Source: Cyclina sinensis (taxonomy: Eukaryota > Mollusca > Bivalvia > Venerida > Veneridae). Taken from it: DNA of 64,000 nt. Under the pieces are notes generated by a model. That model was not told where the DNA came from and ran no database searches. It saw only the letters and a program-made list of their open reading frames with translations. Each line of letters begins with the position of its first letter. The first letter of the stretch is position 1. Where the stretch lies: NCBI GenBank assembly GCA_012932295.1, contig JAAONU010000014.1:33201977-33265976 (forward strand), given 5' to 3'. The translations under genes and the position numbers were made by a program. Of the stretch, positions 27,059 through 36,406 are shown piece after piece.

Positions 27059-28856
27059 AAAACAAACATCCGCAAAGGCGATTTACAAATAACAGCAGCA
27101 GCGGCGATATCGCTGCATTGGTGATATAAAAATAACAGCAGAAGCGGCGTCGATATAAAAAAAGGGGGCAGCAGAGATATATCAAAAGAAACAGCAGCAG
27201 CAGCGATATCAAAAGAAACAACAGCAGCAGCAGTGATATCAAAAGAAAAACCACAGCAGCAGCGATATCAAAAGAAACAGCAGCAGCAGCGATATTAAAA
27301 GAAACAGCAGCAGCAGTGATATCAAAAGAAACAAAGCAGCACCAGAGTTAACAAAAGAAACAGCAGCAGTAGCAGCAGCAGTGATATCAAAAGAAACAAC
27401 AGCAGCAGCAGCATTTATATAAAAAGAAACAACAGCAGTAGAAGTAATATCAAAAGAAACAAAGCAGCACCAGAGTTAACAAAAGAAACAGCAGCAGTAG
27501 CAGCAGCAGTGATATCAAAAGAAACAACAGCAGCAGCATTTATATAAAAAGAAACAACAGCAGCAGAAGTGATATCAAAAGAAACAACAGCAGCCGCAGC
27601 AGTGATATCAAAAGAAACAACAGCAGCAGCAGTGATATAAAAAGAAACAACAGCAGCAGCAGTGATATCAAAAGAAACAACAGCAGCAGCAGTGATATTA
27701 AAAAAAACAGCAGCAGCAATGATATCAAAAGGAACAACAGCAGCAGCAGCAGTGATATAAAAAAAAACAATAACAGCAGCAGCTATATAAAAATAAACAA
27801 CAGCAGCAGCAGTGATATCAAAAGAAATAAAGCAGGAGCAGTGATATCAAACAAACAACAACAGCAGAAAAGATATCACAAGAAACAGCAGCGGCAGTGA
27901 TATCAAAAGAAACGGCAACAACGGCAGTGATACTAAAAGAAACAACAGCAGCAGAGATATCAATCGAATCTATAGCAGCAGCAGCGATATAAAAAGAAAC
28001 AACAGCAGCAGCAGCGATATCAAAAGAAACAGCAGCAGTGATATCAAAAGAAACAACAGCAGCAGCGGAGATATCAGAAGGAACTACAGCAACAGCAGCA
28101 GCGATATCAAAAGAAACAGCAGCAGCAGTGATATTACAAAACAGCAGCAGCGATATCAAAAGAAACAGCAGCAGCAGCATTGATATCAAAAGAAACTACA
28201 GCAGCAGCAGTAGCAGAGATATCAAATGAAACAGCAGCAGCGGCGATATGGGGCGATATAATAAGAAACAGCAGCAGCAGCAGACATATCAAAAGAAACT
28301 AAAGCAGCACCAGCAGAGATATCAAAAGGAGCACCTAAACAGCAGTAGTGGCGATCTCGAAAGAAGAAGCAAACCAATATCAAAAGAAACAACAACAGAA
28401 GAGATATATCAAAAGAACTAGCAATGCAGCAGAAGCAACGGTGAAATCAAAAAGAAACAACAGAAGCAGCAGCAACGAAATAATCAAAAGAAGCAGAAGA
28501 GCAGCGGCGGTGATATCAAAAGAATTAACAGCAGCAGCTGTGTTGATCAAAAGAAACAGCAGCAGCTTTGGTGATCAAAAGGAAACAGCAGCAGCAGCGA
28601 TATTAAAAGAAACAACAGCAGCAGCAGAGATATCAAAAGAAGCAGCGATAGCAATACCAAAAGACACAACAGCAGCAGTGATATATCAAAAGAAACAGCA
28701 ATGCAGTAGAAGCAGCGTTGAAATCAAAAGAAGCAGCAGCAACAACGGAAATATCAAAAGAAGAAGCATAGCAGCGGCGGCAATATAAAAAAAACAGCAG
28801 CAGCTGCGGCTTTATCAAAAAAGGAAGCAGCAACTGCTGCGGCGATCAAAAGAAAC
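27059..28856. repeat. CAG/GATATC minisatellite, irregular block (~1.8 kb)
   Basis: Units of roughly 24-33 bp combine a CAG/CAA run with TGATATCAAAAGAAAC. Unit length varies mainly through the number of CAG triplets. Parts show higher-order structure: a ~128-bp block starting AAAGCAGCACCAGAGTTAAC at 27333 recurs at 27461. Both strands give long open frames (plus: ISKETTAAAV-like; minus: LLLLLFLLIS-like), which follow from triplet-based units and should not be annotated as genes. Confidence 0.95.
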
Positions 28857-29391
28857 AGCAGCGGCGGTGATATCAAAAGAGTCAGCAGCAGCGGCGGCGG
28901 TAATATCAAAAGAGACAGCAGCAGCGGCGGCGGTAATATCAAAAGAGACAGCAGCAGCAGCGGCGGTAATATAAAAAGAGACAGCAGCAGCAGCGGCGAT
29001 GATATCAAAAGAGACAGCAGCAGCGGCGGCGGTAATATCAAAAGAGACAGCATCAGCAGCGGCGGTAATATCAAAAGTGACAGCAGCAGCGGCGGCGGTA
29101 ATATCAAAAGAGACAGCAGCAGCAGCGGCGGTAATATCATAAGAGACAGCAGCAGCGGCGGCGGTAATATCAAAAGAGACAGCAGCAGCAGCGGCAGTGA
29201 TAACAAAAGAGGAAGATGCAGCAGCGGCGGTGATATCAAAAGAGACAGCCGCAGCAGCGGCGGTGATATCAAAAGAGACAGCAGCAGCTGTGATATTAAA
29301 AGAGACAGCAGCAGCGGCGTTGATATCAAAAGAGACAGCAGCAGCAGCAGCAGCGGTGATATCAAAAGAGGAAGAGGGCAGCAGCAGTCAC
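28857..29391. repeat. regular 33-bp tandem block, about 16 units
   Basis: The unit is close to GACAGCAGCAGCGGCGGCGG plus TAATATCAAAAGA (33 bp). Most units are exactly 33 bp; the exceptions (27, 30 and 36 bp near the 3' end) keep multiples of three. Units with AGCAGCGGCGGCGG and AGCAGCAGCGGCGG alternate in part. In one plus frame the unit reads DSSSGGGNIKR, and that frame is open from about 28722 to a TAA near 29450 without an obvious ATG. Confidence 0.92.
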
Positions 29392-29459
29392 ACGCCAATC
29401 ATCACTTACAGCAGCAGAAACATATAATCAGTAAATACTTGAAGAAAATAGTAAATCAG

Positions 29460-32433
29460 TAAATAGTTCTGTATCTAAAACTGCAGGATAAAAAGATTAC
29501 AATTCAGGTATTTCCAAAACACACTTAAAATAAACTACAAAATAAATTAGCCAGCAAGTTAAATAAACTTTGCAGTTATAATATAAACCAAGCGTTGTAT
29601 GTGTTAGTTAACGAAGAATAAATCTGCAATCAGGTTAGAAATGAGAGCGTGTAAGGAAAATAAATGCTTTAGCAAATATCTCATATTGAGTGTTTAGAGA
29701 AATTAGTGTTTGTCCTAAATGTATTTTATAAAATGACTAAGACAAGACACAAAAGGAGAATGGTAAAAATTGCTTTAAAACAAAACTATTATATAGTGTT
29801 TAAAAAGTACTATTAGTGGAAATCTTTTAGACCAAATTAGAACAGTCTGTTGTAAAGACATATCTGTTGGTTTGGAGAACAAAAAAAAAACGATGACCAT
29901 TTATTGATGACTCAAACGATGACCAACGCTGTTCTAGACATTCTGTCCAATTCAAATATCACCTATGAATCATTTAGTCATTTACATACCTCATCATAAA
30001 AATGCCAGTTATCTATTCAGAGATGTGGTCTTTCGTAATAAACGGTCTTTGTCCAAAATATAGCGCTAATAAGAAACACTGGAAACTTGACCGCTTCTTA
30101 TATATCGGCTAACATTTGGAGCGATGCTTATATATTGGCTGACATTTGGAGTGTAGATAAAAAATATTCCAGGAAGGGAGGGGGGCAGACCAGAACTCAT
30201 TTCTTCTAATTCTGCAAATCTTTTAGAAGATTTAGAAATGTTCTTGTATATTTTTATTTTTTGTTTGTTTCTTTGCAGGTCACCAATATCAGAGAGACGT
30301 GAAGTTCTTGAAAATGATTAAGGTAATGGTGGGTAGGCCATCGTGCACCAACATCAGAAAAACACTAAAAATGCATTAAAAAATCTTGAACGGTATAAAG
30401 ACTCGAACACGACATGACAGTCCAAAGAATAATTTAAGAATGTAATTTTTTGACAGGAATAAAAGTCAAAATGAATAAAAGCCATATAAACTGAATGAAT
30501 GAAGTTATTCCATATAATAACAATGTAGAGACATTAAAAAAAGTTTTATTTTGATTTTGTTTCAGAAATTCACCAAAGTATAATATAAATGAGACTATCA
30601 AGGGTGATAATCCTGGTCGTATTCACACAAAAAAATGGGCCGGGGACTTTAGACAGTATATTTAGTACCTTTTCGTGATCAAAATGGTACAAAAAATATG
30701 CCAGGGGTAACAAAAAAGATTTTCCATGAATATAATTAATATAAGAGGTGATGGAGTCTGACTCAGAAAATACGGAGGGCTCAGTGGAAAACTGTTTTAT
30801 CTCCTTCTTATCTTATATGTAGTTACAATAATTTTATACTGACCCATATATTTTATACCAGTGCTCAACTTGAAAATTGTGTCATGAATCTGGGCAGACT
30901 TTCATGAAGGAAAATAATACCAAACAATGTAAAGTAACAGTCAATTCAGATACTCTGGAAAATTACTCAGATAACATGAATACTAATGAATATATTCCAA
31001 CGTGAATAATACCGGAATTTGCTGGTGACTAGACATTTACTACAGGAGGGTCATCTACCAACATCTTAACAGGAGCGGCTGTCTGACCTTAGACTTAAAA
31101 ACTTCTTCCATTCAAAATTCTTTGAAAAAAAAGAAGAGACAGTCACAAAATACACATAAAATGGCACCATACAAATATATCATACATACATATTTTTTAA
31201 CTTTTCGGTGTCTATTTTTATTTGTTTTTCAGAACTTCCCTCATTTTTTTGAAAAGTTATCAATATGAAATTAGGGAAGTGTCGTACTTCGAAACATTAT
31301 ATATCAGTTGTATTTTTATCAACTTCGAGCGATCATTGTTACAGGGATGTTATTATCGATACAATGGTTCAAATTAATCACCGGCGAGTCAACTGTCGGT
31401 AAGTATTAAATCACACATGGGTATTTACTGACATGATTACACAAGTGTCTAGTTATAAGCAAGGTCAGATATACATCGTAGTCTGATAAACCCAGTAAAC
31501 AAGGATAACATGTTTATAATATGTGATAAGTACAAGAATATCTGGACATTCTCTTTGATTTGTATATGTAATGTAGATCCTATGAATACTAAGCAAGTAG
31601 GACGTAATTAACAGTAAGTACTTACAATTTTGTAAATTCTACATAATATTAATGTTGTCATAAAAATTCCACAGGACTTCCTTAAAAGATTCGTTGAAAA
31701 AAAAGCACGCACATGTACTTTAATAAATATAAAAATGGAATATAGTATAACTTATATAAATGCTACTGAGTTCAAAGTATTGACTGCTTTCTAGAAAAAC
31801 ATTTTGATTGAACAGGGTCGTACAAATGTAATGAGAAACAATAAAAGTAAATATGAGATGACAATGTTTTATCACTCATATGTGAACGTACATGGAAAAG
31901 CTGTACCAGTCTTCACAATTGTCCTGACAAAGGTTCAAGGCCAAGCAGCGGGTGGAGCAAACAACGTGTTTCTTGATGAGTACACATGCTACCTGACAAA
32001 GAAGCATGTTTTTCAGAACTTTCTCTTTGGAAACGTTCCATTACGTAGATGTGGTAAGCTTTGAAAGGACACCTTTTGTTTCTAAGGCAAGTAAACAATA
32101 CGATAATAACTAAATTAATATGTTCTTTACATTGAAAAGGTAACTGGAAAACTTCTGATGAAATATGGTTGTTGGTAGAAGTAAATGCAACTTTTCTATT
32201 TCATTCTCTCTTTATGTTTTTTTGTCATAACACCGGTAAAATGGAATACGACTATAGTTACTTCTTAGCAGGTTCCCGCAACTGCATTTGTTTTGCTTGG
32301 AAAAGCAAAACATATTGAAAGACTTTGCAAAATCAAATTGTTACAAGTAGTCAAGAGAAGGCTAACTAATTTGAGTTAGTTGTCAGTTTAAGCATTAAAT
32401 ACAGTACATTTCATTGTGTTCCGTTTTGTTCAA
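29460..32433. other. non-genic DNA
   Basis: No supported gene. A good acceptor/donor pair flanks 44 bp at 30279-30322, but it lacks any partner (see rejected items). Short open frames at 31800-32100 have no recognisable family. Confidence 0.45.
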
Positions 32434-32568
32434 ATTGCATTTATTTTTTTGTTTGTTTTTTTTTGTTAAAATAACTGAACGTTTTTTAACGAATCTTATG
32501 AGCCATCTGTTTGTTTGTTTTATTAATTTTGTGTTTGTTTGTTCCTAGTTTGTTTGTTTTTTTTGTAA
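32434..32568. repeat. (TTTG)n-type low complexity
   Basis: Two clusters of TTTG/TTTT repeats (GTTTGTTTTTTTTTGTT; TTGTTTGTTTTATTAA... GTTTGTTTGTTCC). Confidence 0.75.
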
Positions 32569-32955
32569 CACAAATCTGAAAATTTCCCACAAATCTTCTG
32601 AAGTAACTGTTTCTATCACATATAAGAACATAAAGTTCATTGAGGAGAATAACACAACATATCACAAAATGTTCTTTTTATCTATGTTTTAGAACACTGA
32701 GCTCCATGGTGTATATATATTCGATATGCTGTATTATAAAATGACAAAATTGTAGAAAGAATGTAATGAAATAGATTTACGTAACTGGGTCAGCAAGAAC
32801 ATACGACAATGCAATCAAATAGCATTAACAGATTTTTCACCAGAACGCATCTTGAGGAGAAGAACGCTTTCACAAATAGCAAGTAATCGTGTTGTTAGAT
32901 CTAATGACACACTGCTTCAAGCATTTTAAGACTGCACACTAGAAGCGAAAAGGCG

Positions 32956-32961
32956 TTTATT
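32956..32961 (-). terminator. candidate polyadenylation signal AATAAA of GH76 copy A
   Basis: TTTATT on the plus strand reads AATAAA on the minus strand, about 250 nt past the expected stop of the downstream GH76 gene. This is a plausible 3' UTR length, with no transcript evidence. Confidence 0.35.
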
Positions 32962-33209
32962 ACTGGTGCTCAAATTTCTCTGAAAAGGGTTCAGCAGGTC
33001 ATAAATACCAAGTTTGATACTTGTCGGTATGTTTCCAGCAATAAAAGTATTTAAAGAGAACATCCCAACTGATATTTTGCAAAGAATAGAAAAAATGTTT
33101 ATAAAGAGGGAAATCAAGGCATTAATTTCCATATTTTTTCCTATATGAGTTAGTCTTAAACAAAGTAACAACCTCATTTTTAATGTTATCAAAGTAAACA
33201 TAGTAAAAG

Positions 33210-34886
33210 TCAGCCATCACAAACACCAGTTGATTTGTTACAATGCTGTGTAGTTTCACAACATGTGTAAGAACTATACGGGCTGTATTCGCAGCAATCC
33301 TGACCTTCTGGACACGGCTGGCTCCCACAAGTGAGGGGCTGTGGAGGAGGATAATAAGGGTCGTAGTTGCAATAGTGCCCCGGTACAAACTGTATAAGGT
33401 TTCATCGCTGAAATAAAAAGATCCATAACTGAAGTCTGCTGCATTGGCGCGCCATATGAAAATGGCCCACGCCAGTCAGGGGAGAAAACAGGACCTGATT
33501 TATTATAATATGGCGGCCCGTCCTTGTACGAAATATTGCATTTTGTGATTGGATTCATATCACATAAATTGTATTTTAAATTTGATTCAACCTGTAGGCT
33601 CAGCCAACTCTGAAGATAATCATATCTTGTTTGATCCGTGAGTTCGTCCATAAGATATCTTATATTCCTAGTGACCAAACCTTTAAACATTTTTGCATCG
33701 TCACCACAATCTGGTTCACAGTATTCAACAAGTATTCCGTCTGCATTACTGGCATGCTCAATTAAGCCATTTGCCACTTTGAACGCCAAGTCCAAATGAA
33801 GTGAGTTTTTAGAATTTTTGTACATTTCGACTAGAGCCCCCGTCATAACGCCGGCATTGTACGTAGGCCCAAATTTATTATCTGCAGTACAGTTTTCAGT
33901 CGCTCCATCCGAGACCAAGTAAGTTGTTTCATTTATAAGGCTATTATTCATTATGTACATGTAAATCGTGTTCATTTTGTCTAAATAATCTTTATTATTT
34001 GTAAGTCTGTGTAGTCTACCAGAGAGCTGCAACATTTGGGCATTCGTAATAGTTTGTTTAGATTTAAAAGTATTGTCGAACCAGAAACCTCCCCCACAGC
34101 CACCACTTTGATCCCAACCCGTTTGCCAAATCCAGTTATAGATATCTTCTGCATCCTGGAGAAACTGGTCAAACCCAAGAACCTCATGAATCCTTGCAAA
34201 CGACAGTCCGTACCAGCTCATATCGTCAAAAGAAGGGTAAGGTCCATACGCCTCTAACAAACTGTACAATTCTCGCTCCGACCCTTTTATAACACTTGAA
34301 TATCGTGTGTGGGTTTTGTTTGTATACGCTGCAAAATTTGTCAGTGTTTCTAACAGTGCTCCATTCTGCCAGAAACCGTCATAACCATTCCATATCTGTT
34401 AAAGAAAACAAATGTAAATAAGATGTTAAGAAATAATACAACAAACTCCTTTCATTTAATTCGCCAACACGCTATAGCATACAGCGAAATTCTTCTTTGC
34501 CAGGCCAATCATACCTCGTAGCTAAACCGTCCCTCATTTGGGGGCCGGAACCAGTTATCTTTATAAACAGCAGCTCATTAAACGTAAGAGCTTGAACAAA
34601 ATATATATAACGGATTTGTAAATGGTCAAAATGTCACGAAATATGGTCCCTCTCAAAACGTGAATTGAAATGAAAGCTGTAAACAGATTACCTGATAACT
34701 AAACAGTCCCGCGATAGGTGACGGGAACCAATTAGCTTGGTGCGCAAACTGGATCTTGCAAGCCCAAAAGGCAGCCGTGTCGTTTCCGTACATATCCAGT
34801 GTACACACTTTCGACACATCATCACCGTGTACTCCAAATAAGGTGTACATAATGCAAGCAGCAAAAGCAAGTCTTTCCTTGATCAT
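33210..34886 (-). CDS. secreted GH76-like alpha-1,6-mannanase, copy A (two exons; frame break near the C-terminus)
   Basis: Exon 1 is 34886-34692 (65 codons) and exon 2 is 34395-33210, joined in phase 0 (SYQ|IWNGYDGFW) across a 296-bp intron with GTAATC...TTTAACAG. Residues 1-21 are a signal peptide (FAACIMYTLFGVHG, cleavage before DDVSKV). GH76 landmarks: FDDMSWYGLSFARIHEVLG (tandem Asp about 122-123, the catalytic pair of the family), CGGGFWFDNTFKSKQTITNA, PTYNAGVMTGALVEMYK and MFKGLVTRNIRYLMDEL. Family members cleave alpha-1,6-linked mannose backbones of yeast and fungal mannan or bacterial glycolipids. A four-C run at 33378-33381 (plus strand) has one base more than copy B. It throws the last ~55 codons, encoding the Cys-rich tail, out of frame; beyond it the original frame is intact to TGA 33210-33212. 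This could be an assembly error, an allele or an early pseudogene. Copy B lies just upstream in the same orientation. Confidence 0.88.
34515..34558 (-). pseudogene. exon-like relic inside the intron of GH76 copy A
   Basis: On the minus strand, 44 bp between AG and GTATGA read (G)AT AAC TGG ..., giving DNWFRPPNEGRFSYE. This matches the end of exon 1 (ANWFPSPIAGLFSYQ) at N-W-F, P, G, F-S-Y and at the donor position. It looks like a duplicated 3' part of exon 1 in a decayed state. Inclusion after exon 1 would shift the frame (44 nt), so a functional cassette exon is unlikely unless it is used with another 5' end. Confidence 0.5.
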
Positions 34887-34930
34887 AGTAAAATACTTCT
34901 GTGTTTCCGTTTTTAAGCTAAAAATTATCG

Positions 34931-34938
34931 TATTTATA
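34931..34938 (-). promoter_or_regulatory. TATA box candidate for GH76 copy A
   Basis: The minus strand reads GTTATAAATACG, with TATAAATA about 45-52 nt before the ATG at 34886. That leaves a transcription start roughly 30 nt downstream and a very short 5' UTR, typical of a tissue-regulated secreted enzyme gene. Not tested. Confidence 0.4.
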
Positions 34939-35861
34939 ACTTTTCATCTTTTAACTTCGATACTTCAAAATGACCGGGACAACTTTTGAATTAGATATGC
35001 GACTGTGCTGACACTGATAACATAACTGCATGTGACCTGATTGTAAACACAAAACCGAGTTAATTGTCCGTCTGTACGATATGCTTACATTGCGACAAAG
35101 ATTAAAGCAAGGCACATTAAAATAGACGATCAGATGTAACGTCTTACAAACGTGCAAACACTTTTTGATAAAGATATAACTAAGGCCTAAATTTCAAAGC
35201 GCTTTCGCAATAATTTGGAAATTTGGACAAAAACATGTTTGAATGTCCAAACGAAGCAAAGCATTTCTTGAAGACACATTGTCAAAAATGTATGTTTCTA
35301 TAATTTCATATTTTGTTTTACATCACATTATATTTTAATAGAAAGAAAGGGGAAAACTTGGACACCATTATGTTCTAACAAGAGGAATTGAAATTTCATC
35401 CCACCTGCAAAACTATAAAGCAGATAGTGCTGACAGAAAGCGTGTAGTTGTTGAGTGTTCAATCCAATTAATGACACTTGCTTTCAAGCATTTCCAGACA
35501 ATATATCTGACTCAGACAGGCATTAATTTGTAGACGTTGATAGTGCATACAAAGGCTAACATAAACCTGTAAGTCTAATGTCAGTTGTGATACTGGTCAA
35601 TAAGATATCGGTATGAAAGGAGCGCTGAAAGAAATAACTTTGTCTTTACAAAACTTGACTAGAAAATTCCGAAGAAAGAAGCGAGTCCTCACAAATCCAC
35701 ATTTAACTATTTGTAGACAAGAAATTCACGATAAAGTAGTGAACCTTGTAAAAATTGAAAACTGCACATCATAATAACGAAAGGGTTTAATTTAAAATAA
35801 GCCAAATTTTAAAGAAACGACGTAAATGCCAGTAAAATTGTTACAATGTCGTGTAAATACA

Positions 35862-36077
35862 CTACATGAGTATGACTTTATGGACTAAATTTGCTGCAAG
35901 CTCGATCCTCTGGACACGGTTTGCTTTGTTAAGGGTTTTGGTACAGGGGAAATGGATCACGGTTTGCTCTGTGAGGGAGTTCGATTCAGGAAAATATGGA
36001 TCGTAAGGGCAATCATGTCCCACGCAAACTGTACCAGATATGATCGCAGAATTACAAAAATCAAAAACTGACGTCAC
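35862..36077 (-). pseudogene. GH76 relic: 3' end of a third copy
   Basis: The minus strand reads TSVFDFCNSAIISGTVCVGH, then CPYDPYFPE, which aligns with TSVLDLFISAMKPGTLCTGH and CNYDPYYPP of copy B. Further on, the nucleotides still match the stretch encoding the Cys-rich tail (GTCCAGAGGATC against CCAGAAGGTCAAG), but cysteines are lost and the reading frame no longer follows. Only this end remains; no catalytic part is seen before copy B begins at 36407. It shows that the cluster once held at least three tandem copies. Confidence 0.75.
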
Positions 36078-36406
36078 ATAACTTTTTCTTGCGCAGTTTA
36101 CTTTTCTGACTAATTAAATAATTGCAAATATACATTCTGGATTATCATTTCGTTTCAGGACATGAAAAAAGTCTGAGGATACATTTTTGGACGCAAACGA
36201 TAAATGATTCATTGGACTTGAAGACGAACGCGTATGTTTGTGGCAGAATATCTTTCTTCGTATCGATCCCTCATTTTTGTAATCTTACAATTATAAAAAA
36301 AACTATTTTTGTAATGTCTCAGTGCTTCAAATTGTATCTCTTGAGACTTCGATTTGTTTCTTAGTCTAGATTTCAGTTAATGTTATCAAAGTAAACAAAG
36401 TAGATG

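Noticed and set aside
27540..29398. Long minus-strand leucine-rich open frames (LLLLLFLLIS type, up to 214 codons)
   Set aside because: They are the antisense reading of the CAG/GATATC array; every frame stays open because the units are multiples of three and stop-poor.
30279..30322. 44-bp segment flanked by TTTCTTTGCAG and AAG|GTAATGG, open in one frame (HQYQRDVKFLKMIK)
   Set aside because: Good splice-like flanks, but no partner exon, no family and a length not divisible by three; one such pair is expected by chance.
31804..32064. 86-codon plus-strand frame (and its antisense)
   Set aside because: No recognisable domain; both strands open over the same stretch, and no flanking gene signals.
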